Assembly (NCBI GenBank): GCA_910583525.1
Contig: CAJTXL010000009.1
Coordinates: 1 to 64,000 of the forward strand
Length of the DNA stretch: 64,000 nt
Reading direction: 5' to 3'
Source of the DNA: an uncultured Muribaculaceae bacterium
GTDB taxonomy: Bacteria > Bacteroidota > Bacteroidia > Bacteroidales > Muribaculaceae
Part shown: piece after piece, positions 33,413-42,216 of the stretch
How positions within the stretch are numbered: the stretch's first letter is position 1
Layout: the number at the start of each line of letters is the position of its first letter
The notes under the pieces: generated by a model
What the model was told of the DNA's origin: nothing
Databases searched by the model: none
What the model saw: only the letters and a program-made list of their open reading frames with translations
Made by a program: the position numbers and the translations under genes

Positions 33413-34485
33413 ACGTTGTGCATCTGGTGTCGAACCGTGTGTGGGGCGGCGGTGAGCAGTACGTGCTTGGCCTTTGCCGTGCCTTCGATGCCGATGGCCA
33501 CAGCGTGGCCGTGGTGACCCGTGGCTACAAGGATGTCGACCGTCATTTTGTGTCTGCCGGTTTCATGCCGGGCAAGCTGACGCTGAAAGGGCGGCTCGAT
33601 TTTATAAGTCCCATAGTCTTTGCCCGTGTGCTCAACCGCATGGAAGCCCCGGTGGTAGTGCATGTGCATAATTTCAAAGATGCTGATACTGCCGTGAGGG
33701 CACGTCGTCTTATGGCCGACCCGACAAAGGTGCGCATAGTGATGACGCGCCATCTCGCCAAGGCCGCCAAAACCGGCCGTTATGCCCAAGAACTCTATGG
33801 GGCACTCGACGCCCTGATATTTGTTTCAGAGACTGCGAAAAAAGAATTCATGTCTTCGTCGCCGGTTATAGACCCGTCGAAAGTGCATGTGATATATAAT
33901 GCCATAGTGCCCTCGCCGGAGACCTCAGCCGGGGAATGCCGCCGCGAGGCCGGAAAGGTCGTGCTGCTATATGCCGGCCGCATATCGCCCGAAAAGGGTC
34001 TTGAAGTGCTTGTCCGCGCAATGGCTTTGTTGCCGGAAAGCATATGTCTGTTTGTTGCCGGGCAGGGCCGGAGCCGCGATGTGGTTCCGCTTATGGAATT
34101 GGCGCGTGCGCTCGGTGTCGACGGCCGTATCGAATGGCTCGGCCATGTCGACGGCATCGCGGCGTTGATGTCGACGGCAGACATAGGGGTCGTGCCGACG
34201 ACGGCAAAAGAGGCTTTCGGGCTGACCGTGCTTGAGTTCATGTCGCAGGGCGTGCCTGTGGTGGCTACATGCAACGGCGGTCCGGCAGAGATAATAAGCG
34301 ACGGTGTCGACGGTATGCTCGTTCCGCCCTCCGACCCCGAAGCTCTCGCCAAAGCCATTGCGGGTCTTGCCGCAGAGCCGGAATTGAGAAAAAGCATGGG
34401 GGCTAAAGCGGCAGAGACTGCCGATGTCCGTTTTTCGTACGATAATTTCTACCGGCAGATAATAGATGTCTATACACGTCAATGA
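33409..34485 (+). CDS. Family 4 glycosyltransferase
   Basis: A 358-residue GT-B enzyme. The N-terminal Rossmann half starts MNVVHLVSNRVWGGGEQYV. The C-terminal half has LLYAGRISPEKGLEVLVRA and ADIGVVPTTAKEAFGLTVLEFMS with the nucleotide-sugar-binding EAFGLT motif. It transfers a sugar from a nucleotide donor, with retention, to a growing surface glycan. Overlap with the flanking genes is ATGA on both sides. The specific sugar is unknown. Confidence 0.92.
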   Translation: MNVVHLVSNRVWGGGEQYVLGLCRAFDADGHSVAVVTRGYKDVDRHFVSAGFMPGKLTLKGRLDFISPIVFARVLNRMEAPVVVHVHNFKDADTAVRARRLMADPTKVRIVMTRHLAKAAKTGRYAQELYGALDALIFVSETAKKEFMSSSPVIDPSKVHVIYNAIVPSPETSAGECRREAGKVVLLYAGRISPEKGLEVLVRAMALLPESICLFVAGQGRSRDVVPLMELARALGVDGRIEWLGHVDGIAALMSTADIGVVPTTAKEAFGLTVLEFMSQGVPVVATCNGGPAEIISDGVDGMLVPPSDPEALAKAIAGLAAEPELRKSMGAKAAETADVRFSYDNFYRQIIDVYTRQ

Positions 34486-35237
34486 AAGCTGACATAAAAC
34501 TTAACCCTGATTTGGTGGCGCTTGCACCCGAACTTGCCGATAGGTTGGCTTCAGACGGCCTGCCGACGGATACCCGTGAAATTTTCAGGGGACGCAACGT
34601 GGTGGCTACGACTGCCGACAGGGCGCTGTGCATAAAATCGTTCCGTAAGCCCGGTGCGTTCAAGTCGGTAATGTACGGTTATCTTCGCAAGCCCAAGGCT
34701 CTGCGAGCCTTTGAAAACGCAATGCGCCTCACCGCGATGGGCGTGGCTACGCCCGAACCGTTCGGCGCCGTCGTTTGTTCTGAAAACGGCATGCTCGGCT
34801 GTTCGTACTACATATGCCGTTATATGCCCGGCTGGAACGAACTGCGGAGCGTGCAGAACCGTTCCGATTTTCCGGCCATCGCACGCGAATTGGCCGAATT
34901 TACCCTCGGTCTTCACCGCAAGGGCGTGTTCATGAAAGATTTTTCTATGGGCAATGTGCTTTTCAGACAGACGGATGACGGCGGCTATGAGTTCACCTTG
35001 GTCGACATCAACCGCATGGCCTTCGATGTGCATGACCGTGGCACGCTTATGCTTAATTTCAGAGGCATACTCGAAACCGCCGAAGCTACCGCTACATTCG
35101 CACGCGAATATGCAATTGCCGCCGGAGAACCGGATGTGGATGCTTTCGTGGTTGAGGCGGCAGAGATATTCCGCCGACATCAGGTAAAAGTCGAGCGCAA
35201 GAAAAAAATCAAGAAATTCTTAAAAAGGAAGAAATGA
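34482..35237 (+). CDS. Lipopolysaccharide kinase (Kdo/WaaP-type fold)
   Basis: A 251-residue protein-kinase-like enzyme. A catalytic-loop equivalent reads HRKGVFMKDFSMGNVLF with a conserved Asp and Asn, followed by the metal-binding LVDIN. The early lysine CIKSFRKPG (about 50) fits the ATP-binding Lys. Such kinases phosphorylate Kdo or heptose of the core. Bacteroidales lipid A carries a phosphorylated single Kdo, so a Kdo kinase role is reasonable but inferred. The C-terminus is a Lys-rich tail (KVERKKKIKKFLKRKK) that may sit on the membrane. Confidence 0.82.
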   Translation: MKADIKLNPDLVALAPELADRLASDGLPTDTREIFRGRNVVATTADRALCIKSFRKPGAFKSVMYGYLRKPKALRAFENAMRLTAMGVATPEPFGAVVCSENGMLGCSYYICRYMPGWNELRSVQNRSDFPAIARELAEFTLGLHRKGVFMKDFSMGNVLFRQTDDGGYEFTLVDINRMAFDVHDRGTLMLNFRGILETAEATATFAREYAIAAGEPDVDAFVVEAAEIFRRHQVKVERKKKIKKFLKRKK

Positions 35238-36046
35238 CAGACAGGCCCAAAATATCGGCAGTGGTGCACACCTATAATTCGGAAAAGCATCTCGACAAAG
35301 TGCTGTCGGCGTTGAACCGGCTCGACGAAATTTTGGTGCTTGATATGGAGAGCACCGACCGCACTGTCGAAATAGCGCAAGCTCACGGGGCGCGTGTGAT
35401 TGTCAAGGAGCGTGGCGAACATCGGATACCTGAAGCCTACAGGGATTTCGCCGACCATGCCGCTGCCAATGACTGGATACTTGTTGTAGACTCGGATGAG
35501 ATTGTGCCCCCCGGTCTGCTTGATTATCTGTTTGCCGAACTCGAACGTGACTATGAAAGTCCGAGAGGTTATATGGTGGCGCGTAAAAATTATTTCATGG
35601 GCAAGTGGATGCGTTCGTCTTACCCTGACTATACGCCGCGGATGTTCAAGAAGGACGGTTCCTATTGGCCCTATGCGGTGCATACGTTCCCGACCTACGA
35701 AGGGCCGACGGTGTATGTGCCCAAGGAGCGGACAGAACTTGCCTTAATCCATCTTGCAAATGAAGATACCGGTACGCTTGTCCGCAAGATGGACACCTAC
35801 AGCAACTACGAGCTTGAGCGACGCGGCCGTTCGTATTCACCGTGGAAGTTTATCTACGAGCCGCCGTTCCGTTTCTTCAAATCGTATGTGCTCAAGGGTG
35901 GTTTCCGCGACGGTATGCCGGGCTTCATCCATTCGGTGCAGGACGCGTTCTACCGCTTTACCCTGCTTTCGAAACTTGAAGAACATCGGCAGGCCGGAGA
36001 GGCTGCAGAAAAGGATATAGACCGCGATGCCTCGGTCGTAAAATAA
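35234..36046 (+). CDS. Family 2 glycosyltransferase
   Basis: A 270-residue GT-A enzyme of the same WaaE/KdtX-like group as the first gene of the cluster. It has ISAVVHTYNSEKHLDKVL, EILVLDMESTDRT and LVVDSDEIVPP. The C-terminal half (about 190-250) is aromatic and positively charged, as in membrane-associated core transferases. It overlaps the kinase by ATGA. Two GT2 paralogues in one operon suggest successive additions to one acceptor. Confidence 0.9.
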   Translation: MTDRPKISAVVHTYNSEKHLDKVLSALNRLDEILVLDMESTDRTVEIAQAHGARVIVKERGEHRIPEAYRDFADHAAANDWILVVDSDEIVPPGLLDYLFAELERDYESPRGYMVARKNYFMGKWMRSSYPDYTPRMFKKDGSYWPYAVHTFPTYEGPTVYVPKERTELALIHLANEDTGTLVRKMDTYSNYELERRGRSYSPWKFIYEPPFRFFKSYVLKGGFRDGMPGFIHSVQDAFYRFTLLSKLEEHRQAGEAAEKDIDRDASVVK

Positions 36047-36058
36047 TGATTTACAGTT

Positions 36059-37726
36059 ATGCCTAAGATAATTGTCTATTGCAAGAATATAGAAGCTTCG
36101 CTCGAAGTTCCGGGTGGGTCAACCCTTGCCGAGATTGCCCGTTCGCTTGAAGGGCGGCTCGGCTTTGAGCCGATATGCTGTAGGGTGAACAACAAGACCG
36201 AGAACCTCGGCTATGCTGTCTACGGTCCGAAGCAGCTTGAGTTTCAAGACCGTAGCACCGGCTCGGGTCCTCGTGTCTATACGCGTTCGCTGTGCATGAT
36301 GCTTTATGCGTCGGTTGAGGCTGTTGTGCCCGGCACGAAGCTTACGATAGAGCATTCGATTTCGCACGGCTACTATTGCCGTCTCGGCGGCTTCGACGAT
36401 GTGCCCGCCGAGCTTGTAGCGGCTCTCAAGCACCATATGCTCGCGTTGGCCGGCGCCGATTTCCCCTTTGAGAGGCATCAGAAGCTTACGACCGAGGTTA
36501 TGGAGATGTTCGAGCGTCAGGGCCTGCACTCCAAAGCGGAGCTGTTGCGCACCACCCGTCAGCTCTATACCACATATTATACTCTCGGCGATGTCAGCGA
36601 CAGCTATTACGGGGCCTTGGCTCCATCGACAGGTTTGGTCGATGTGTTTGACCTTATCAAATATAAGGAAGGTTTTCTGTTGCTGCCGTTCGACCCTGAC
36701 GAGCCGGAGCGTGCCGCGACCCCGATAAGACAGGAGAAAATGTACCGCGCTTTCACGGAGTATCTTCTGTTCAACCGTATTGTCGGGGTGCGCGACGTTG
36801 GCGAACTGAACACTTATATCATGCAGCACGATGCGGCCGACATAGTAAATGTCGCCGAGGCTCTTCACGAGAAGGCGTTGGCGCGTATCAGTGACGACAT
36901 CACTGAGCGCTACCGTTGCGGCGGAGCGCGTATAGTCCTTATTTCGGGGCCTTCGTCGTCGGGCAAGACCACGACGACGAAACGGTTGGCCATACAGCTG
37001 ATGACAAATCTGCTGAGGCCGCAGATGATTTCGCTCGACGACTATTTTGTGAACCGAGAATGCACTCCGCGCGACGCTACGGGCGACTATGACTATGAAT
37101 CGCTCTATGCACTCGACCTCGAAAAGTTCAACGCCGACCTCAGCGCGATACTTGCCGGCGAAACGGTTGAGCTGCCTACCTATAATTTTGAACTTGGCTG
37201 CCGCCAGTACCGTGGGAACAAAATCAAACTTGAGCCTGGCTCAATACTTCTTATCGAGGGCATACACGGGCTTAACCCCGAGCTTACGGCGCAGATACCC
37301 GAGCAGTTCAAGTTCAGGCTGTATGTGTCGGCGCTGACAACGCTGTCGATAGATGACCATAACTGGGTGCCGACGACAGACAACCGTCTTCTGAGGCGCA
37401 TAATCCGCGACCACAAGTACCGCGGCACCTCGGCCGAGGAAACCATCAGGCGTTGGCCGAGTGTGAGGCGCGGCGAGGAGAAATGGATATTTCCATATCA
37501 GGAGAATGCCGACGCGATGTTCAACTCATCGTTCGTGTTCGAGCTTGCGGTGATGAAGGATTATGCCGAAAGCATTCTCAGCGGCGTGCCGTCGGATGTG
37601 CCCGAATATGCCGAGGCTTACCGGTTGCGTAAATTCCTGAGTTATTTCAGGCCGATAAGCGCGTCGTTGCTGCCTTCGACATCGTTGCTGCGAGAGTTCC
37701 TTGGGGGCAGTTCGTTCAGATACTGA
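36059..37726 (+). CDS. TGS and ThrRS-like N-terminus fused to a uridine-kinase-like P-loop domain
   Basis: A 555-residue protein. Residues 1-65 resemble a TGS domain, 75-260 a threonyl-tRNA-synthetase second-additional-domain-like part, and 290-500 a phosphoribulokinase/uridine kinase fold with Walker A GPSSSGKTTT (297-306) and LLIEGIHGLNPEL. This fusion is known in Bacteroidetes and Clostridia and annotated as nucleoside kinase. The true substrate is not established. It follows the glycan cluster after 12 bases, is likely co-transcribed and ends at a strong terminator. Confidence 0.85.
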   Translation: MPKIIVYCKNIEASLEVPGGSTLAEIARSLEGRLGFEPICCRVNNKTENLGYAVYGPKQLEFQDRSTGSGPRVYTRSLCMMLYASVEAVVPGTKLTIEHSISHGYYCRLGGFDDVPAELVAALKHHMLALAGADFPFERHQKLTTEVMEMFERQGLHSKAELLRTTRQLYTTYYTLGDVSDSYYGALAPSTGLVDVFDLIKYKEGFLLLPFDPDEPERAATPIRQEKMYRAFTEYLLFNRIVGVRDVGELNTYIMQHDAADIVNVAEALHEKALARISDDITERYRCGGARIVLISGPSSSGKTTTTKRLAIQLMTNLLRPQMISLDDYFVNRECTPRDATGDYDYESLYALDLEKFNADLSAILAGETVELPTYNFELGCRQYRGNKIKLEPGSILLIEGIHGLNPELTAQIPEQFKFRLYVSALTTLSIDDHNWVPTTDNRLLRRIIRDHKYRGTSAEETIRRWPSVRRGEEKWIFPYQENADAMFNSSFVFELAVMKDYAESILSGVPSDVPEYAEAYRLRKFLSYFRPISASLLPSTSLLREFLGGSSFRY

Positions 37727-37733
37727 ACGATAT

Positions 37734-37782
37734 GCACAAAAAACCGACGCACCGGCGAACCGGTGCGTCGGTTTTTTTGTGC
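37734..37782. terminator. Strong bidirectional terminator
   Basis: CCGACGCACCGG and CCGGTGCGTCGG with A6 and T7 on the two sides and GCAC/GTGC closing the base. It ends the glycan cluster and the convergent secreted-protein gene. Confidence 0.88.
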
Positions 37783-37792
37783 TGTTATCAGG

Positions 37793-39616
37793 TTATTTTA
37801 CGACAACCTTGCGTGCCGAAGAGGCTGAGCGGAAGATGTATATGCCCGGAGCGAGTGCCGGAACATCTGAGGGAGCGACTCCTTTGGCGACGCAGATGCC
37901 GGTTATGCTGTAGATGTCTAGCGGAGTGTCGGCACTGCCTGCTATGGCGTCGATGCCCGAAGTGTTGTTGTCGAGGCTTATGTGGCTGAGCATCACCGAT
38001 GCCGGTTTGGAAGTGTATGACGCTTTGAAGCGCAGCCGGAAGCCCGGCCATGCCTTGTATTCGGAGAGGTCGATTGTTTCGTGTTTCCAGTTGGTCTCGA
38101 TGTCTTCGATGTCGTAGGTCGATGCGTTGGTGCCTTCGCTGATTGATATTTTTTTCACGGGCACGAAATCGCCTTTTCCGTCGGAGGCTTCTACGGTCAA
38201 GGCCGCGTCGTTGTCTGATATGGCGTAGTAGTATAGTGACAGTTCGGGTTTGGATGCCGATTTGATGTCGATATACCACGAAGTCATGGTCGCTTCCTTG
38301 CCTTGGCTCGAGGCGCCGGTGAACAGTGTGTATGCAATGTTTTCACCTTTGAAAATCGGTTGCACGGTGGGGTCGTAGTAGCCGTCGCCGGTTTTTGCCG
38401 GGCGTCCGATGGTCCATGTCGGTTTTGAGGCGCTGAAGCTCCATTTCTGCTGAGTGTCGTTTCCGTAGCCTGCGCCGACGAATTTGTCGCTGAAGGGCAG
38501 GGCTACGTCGGGGCCTATGCCGAAGGGTTTGTCGGCGTAGTTTGTGCTGTTGGCAAAACAAAGGTCGTTGCCTTCGCCGACTTCGGTGTATGGAACTACC
38601 TGGTAGTTGACGAGTTTTGCCTCTTCGAGGTCTTCGCCTTTGTCGGTGTAGCTTTGTGCTTCGATGTTTTCGGCAAGCAGCTTGCGGTTGTCTTCGCCGT
38701 ATCCCCATGTGCGGTAAACGTTGTATGTTACGGCGTATGGACCCATCTGTCCGCCCGATATTCCGGCTGTGGGTGCAGTCCAGGAAAGTTCTACGTGGCG
38801 TTCTTTCTGTGCTCCGGTGATTTGTATTGCACCCGGTGTTTCATATCCGACATACATGCGGCGGCGTACTGAGATGGCATTTCCGTAGGGGCCTTCGGCC
38901 ACTACATACCATGTGTTGTCTTTGTTGAGCGTGAATTTTTCGGTGGTGAATGTGTATTCCTGTCCTTGAACGGGGTCGGGGTATGTTTCGGTCGGCGTGT
39001 CGTTGGGCGTAGGAGGTGTCTCCTGACAATAAAGTTTGAATGCCGTGAAATAGTTTTCGGGCAGTTTTACGGCGTTTCCGCTTGTGTCGAGGTATTCGGT
39101 GGGTACCGTCGACTTGATTGTGACCGTTTTCATGTCGGCGGATGCTTTGGCGTCGTCGATATAGAATTTGGAATAGTTGTAGCCGGGTTTGAGCGGAGTG
39201 CTTGACTCGGGCGATTTTTCGCCGTCGGGGCCTTCTATTTCAACGTATGCGGTATATGTGTATTCAAAGCCGTATTGCCATGCCGGAATGGCGTTGTCGG
39301 CTCGGTTTATTGTCTGGCCGGGCGATACGCCTTTTACAGAGAATACTTCGACGGAGTCGTTGGAGATTGCTTTGCATGAGCGCACCACTGTCATTGTGAG
39401 TGTCGTGCCGGCTTCGAACGGGTCTCCTTCGTAAAAGAAGTTGAAATAGCTTGTGGGCGCTTTTACCGAGCAGTTGACGACGCCGGTGCCGTCTTCAAGC
39501 CCCCAGGAGTATGTTGCCGTGGGAACTGCCGGTTTGAGGGCGTTTGCGGCTGCCGGAAACAGCATTGCCGCAGCAATTAGGTAATAGGAGAGTTTTTTTG
39601 GTAGAGCAGGCATCAT
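37793..39616 (-). CDS. Secreted multi-domain protein with Fn3-like modules and a C-terminal sorting domain
   Basis: A 607-residue exported protein (start at 39616, signal MMPALPKKLSYYLIAAAMLF with AANA cleavage). It has fibronectin type III-like strands (about 200-330, IQITGAQKERHVELSWTAPTA and YNVYRTWG). A jelly-roll part (about 365-540, ALPFSDKFVG and EATMTSWYIDI) resembles choice-of-anchor J modules. Its last 70 residues (LDIYSITGICVAKG, LAPGIYIFR) form a sorting domain. It lies directly after the subtilisin-like gene, so it may act on the same substrate. Function otherwise unknown. Confidence 0.8.
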   Translation of the reverse strand: MMPALPKKLSYYLIAAAMLFPAAANALKPAVPTATYSWGLEDGTGVVNCSVKAPTSYFNFFYEGDPFEAGTTLTMTVVRSCKAISNDSVEVFSVKGVSPGQTINRADNAIPAWQYGFEYTYTAYVEIEGPDGEKSPESSTPLKPGYNYSKFYIDDAKASADMKTVTIKSTVPTEYLDTSGNAVKLPENYFTAFKLYCQETPPTPNDTPTETYPDPVQGQEYTFTTEKFTLNKDNTWYVVAEGPYGNAISVRRRMYVGYETPGAIQITGAQKERHVELSWTAPTAGISGGQMGPYAVTYNVYRTWGYGEDNRKLLAENIEAQSYTDKGEDLEEAKLVNYQVVPYTEVGEGNDLCFANSTNYADKPFGIGPDVALPFSDKFVGAGYGNDTQQKWSFSASKPTWTIGRPAKTGDGYYDPTVQPIFKGENIAYTLFTGASSQGKEATMTSWYIDIKSASKPELSLYYYAISDNDAALTVEASDGKGDFVPVKKISISEGTNASTYDIEDIETNWKHETIDLSEYKAWPGFRLRFKASYTSKPASVMLSHISLDNNTSGIDAIAGSADTPLDIYSITGICVAKGVAPSDVPALAPGIYIFRSASSARKVVVK

Positions 39617-39651
39617 AAGCAGATAGTCGTTAATGATTAGGTTTATACTCG

Positions 39652-39659
39652 CAAAGGTA
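39652..39659 (-). promoter_or_regulatory. TACCTTTG -7 box
   Basis: Minus-strand TACCTTTG, 36 bases before the start at 39616. Confidence 0.6.
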
Positions 39660-39741
39660 ATGTCAATTTGTTGAGTTTCCAAACATTTTGACATGTATTT
39701 TGCGCCTATGGCATCTTAAGATGCCTGAAGAGGACAAAAAG

Positions 39742-39779
39742 TTCCCCGGCAGACGTCTGTCGATGCGTCTGCCGGGGAA
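39742..39779 (-). terminator. Terminator of the subtilisin-like protease gene
   Basis: A perfect 14-bp stem (TTCCCCGGCAGACG with CGTCTGCCGGGGAA) with a 10-base loop. On the minus strand T5 follows. Confidence 0.85.
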
Positions 39780-39809
39780 ATGATAGGTTTTGTATTTCGT
39801 TGCCGTTTC

Positions 39810-42017
39810 TTAGCGGACTACGATTTTGCGTGTCTGTGTCCGTCCGTCGGCAGTTACGCTGAGCACGTAGATGCCGGGGGCGGTACCGTCGGTTTCGATG
39901 GTTGCATTTTCGCCGGTAGCGTTAACCGAAGCAGCGAGTGCGCCAGTCAGGCTGTAGATGCGTGCTTCGATAGCCGATGCTCCCGGTGCGAAGATGTCGA
40001 ACCGGCCGTCGGCAATCTGATTGACGAGTATGTCGCTTTCTGCGGTGACGTTGTTTACGGCGCTCATGCCGAGGATTTTCTTGAGTCCGGCGAGGGCGTC
40101 TATTTTGCCGTAGCCGAATTTCTCGGGTGCGGCTTCGGTGTATTTGTCCTTTATTGCAGTCTCGGCTATGATTTCTTTGACTCGGTCCATGGTCAGGGTG
40201 GGGTCGGCCTGCAGCCAAAGGGCGAGGATGCCTCCGGCGAGCGGTGCGGCCATAGAGGTTCCCGACATTTCCATCCATTGGTGGTCGCGGGTCTTGTCCT
40301 GGCGGAGAGCAACTACGTATCGGCCTTCATAGGGGTCGTTGTCTGCTGCAAAGTAGTAATTGTTGTAGGATGCGATTATTGCTTGTCCGGGTGCCGCAAC
40401 GTGGGGCAACGGACGGCCGTCGAAGGTTTTTCCGTAGGATGAGAAGTCGGCGATGTCGCCCGTGTGGCTTTCTGCGATGTAGTTGAGGAAGCCGGAGAAT
40501 GTGGGCCACTTTTCTTTGTTGGTGTATGCGCCTACGCAGAGGATGTTGTCGCCGCATGCCATGTCGTTGATAGACTGGGTGTCGTCGCCTTCGACATAGC
40601 CTTTGCCGGCCATGTTGCTGTCGAGGAAGTAGACGCCTTGGTCGGCATACATGTCGATGGTCTTGCCTTCTTTTCCTTCTACGGTTATGACGGGTTTGAC
40701 GTTTTTGGCTTTGCCTTGCAGAAGTACTGTCACAAGTGAGTTGTAGCGGTTGTTTTCGGGGTTAAGCTCGTTTGTGAAGATGACGTATGATTGCGAGGTG
40801 AAGATGGAGTCGAGGGCGAAATCGCGGACGCAGCCTTTGTAGTTCATCGCCAATCCTTCGACGCCTATAGTGCCGGTTTGGGTTACATCGACAGAGTAGG
40901 TGTAGATGGTTTTGTCGCTTATTGTGTCGACCGCAGAGAATGTGACTTTGAAAGGGGTGTTGTCTTCCGACCAGATGTCGCAGACGCCCATGACTTTGCC
41001 GTCTTCGGAGATGAAGGTCTTGACGGATGTGTCGCCTGCCGCGAATTTCTTGCGGATTGACATTGGTGTCGAGCCTTCGTTGCCCGAAGAAACTGTGATG
41101 AGCATTTTTTTGCCTACTTCGGCAAGAAAACGGTCGGCTGCTGTTGTGCCGTCGTGCGGGCCACGGTTGTGGCCGAGCGATAGGTTCATTACTGCGGGCT
41201 TGCCTTTTTCTTCGGCGTACTTCATGATGCGTTCGGCGGCAATCAGGATGTTGTTGCCGTCGAGTGTGCCAGAGCAGGGAGCGAGTTCGGCTCCGGTCGC
41301 TACGCCGTAGTAGGGCACGTCGTAGTCACTGCGTTGGTAGCATCCGCCGTTTCGCGGATTGACGGTTGCCACTACGTCGGCCTTCCCTTTATAGCCTCCG
41401 GCCATGATGCCGAGCACGTGTGTGCCGTGGGTTTCGTCGTATCGGTCGGTGGTGTAGTTCTGTATTGCTTCGGGGGTCAGATATTCGCGCACTGACGCGT
41501 TTCGGCCCTGGATTACCCAAAGGGCCGACGTGCGGGGTTTTCCGGCTGCATCGAGGAAGTTTGCGTGGTTCACGTCGAGGCCAATGTCCATAATGCCGCA
41601 TATTACGCCTGTGCCGTCGTAAGCTTTGTCGAGGCCTGTGCCGGCCTGTACCTTATCGACGTTTGTGAGCACACGGGCGGTGTCCATGTGCTTATGGTTT
41701 GAGTAGCCGAGTGATATGCGTTTTACTTCGGGCATGGCGGCAACGGCTTCGATTTGCTGTGCTGAGAGGCTTACGATTGCCATGTCGGCTATTTGGCTGA
41801 GCACTTCTCCGCCGAGTTCTTCAATCTGTGAAAGGACGCCGTTGTCGGTCATTGTGACGATGACGGCAACTTTTTCGGCTTCGTCATCGGCGGCACGCGA
41901 CTGGATGTCGGGTGTCATGCTCAGGAACTGGGCTGCCGATGGGTCGAGCTTGCTTTGCGCCGGTGCGATTGCCGAGCCGGCAGCGAGCGCTAAGGCTAAT
42001 AGTATGACTTTTTTCAT
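39810..42017 (-). CDS. Secreted subtilisin-like serine protease (S8) with C-terminal sorting domain
   Basis: A 735-residue exported protein. Signal peptide MKKVILLALALAAGSAIA, then an N-terminal inhibitor-like propeptide (about 45-110). The catalytic triad is complete: Asp144 in IMDIGLD, His197 in HGTHVLG and Ser588 in GTSMAAP. A large beta insert (about 330-480) lies between His and Ser. The last 70 residues (ARIYSLTGALAAS, APGIYVLSV) are a sorting domain. It is probably surface exposed or released and digests protein or peptide. It has its own promoter and is adjacent to the SusCD locus. Confidence 0.93.
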   Translation of the reverse strand: MKKVILLALALAAGSAIAPAQSKLDPSAAQFLSMTPDIQSRAADDEAEKVAVIVTMTDNGVLSQIEELGGEVLSQIADMAIVSLSAQQIEAVAAMPEVKRISLGYSNHKHMDTARVLTNVDKVQAGTGLDKAYDGTGVICGIMDIGLDVNHANFLDAAGKPRTSALWVIQGRNASVREYLTPEAIQNYTTDRYDETHGTHVLGIMAGGYKGKADVVATVNPRNGGCYQRSDYDVPYYGVATGAELAPCSGTLDGNNILIAAERIMKYAEEKGKPAVMNLSLGHNRGPHDGTTAADRFLAEVGKKMLITVSSGNEGSTPMSIRKKFAAGDTSVKTFISEDGKVMGVCDIWSEDNTPFKVTFSAVDTISDKTIYTYSVDVTQTGTIGVEGLAMNYKGCVRDFALDSIFTSQSYVIFTNELNPENNRYNSLVTVLLQGKAKNVKPVITVEGKEGKTIDMYADQGVYFLDSNMAGKGYVEGDDTQSINDMACGDNILCVGAYTNKEKWPTFSGFLNYIAESHTGDIADFSSYGKTFDGRPLPHVAAPGQAIIASYNNYYFAADNDPYEGRYVVALRQDKTRDHQWMEMSGTSMAAPLAGGILALWLQADPTLTMDRVKEIIAETAIKDKYTEAAPEKFGYGKIDALAGLKKILGMSAVNNVTAESDILVNQIADGRFDIFAPGASAIEARIYSLTGALAASVNATGENATIETDGTAPGIYVLSVTADGRTQTRKIVVR

Positions 42018-42058
42018 TGTTGCTTTTTCCTTTGTGTATATGTGCAAGATTTTAGTTG

Positions 42059-42066
42059 CAAATATA
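42059..42066 (-). promoter_or_regulatory. TATATTTG -7 box
   Basis: Minus-strand TATATTTG, 42 bases before the protease start at 42017. Confidence 0.6.
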
Positions 42067-42170
42067 CATGTTTTGTTGAATAATTCAACGTTAATGTGTC
42101 GAAACAAATCACAAAACAGTCTAAACGGTTGCGTTTTGAACGAGTCTGTAATTTTGACGCTTCCGGGTTG

Positions 42171-42200
42171 GCGACCGGTGCCTTAGGGGGCGCCGGTCGC
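42171..42200 (-). terminator. Stem-loop ending the SusCD-lipoprotein operon
   Basis: GCGACCGGTGCC pairs with GGCGCCGGTCGC (one G-U) over a 6-base loop, 17 bases after the lipoprotein gene. There is no T-run on the minus strand, so termination may be partial. Confidence 0.55.
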
Positions 42201-42216
42201 TTTGTCGGAAGATTTT

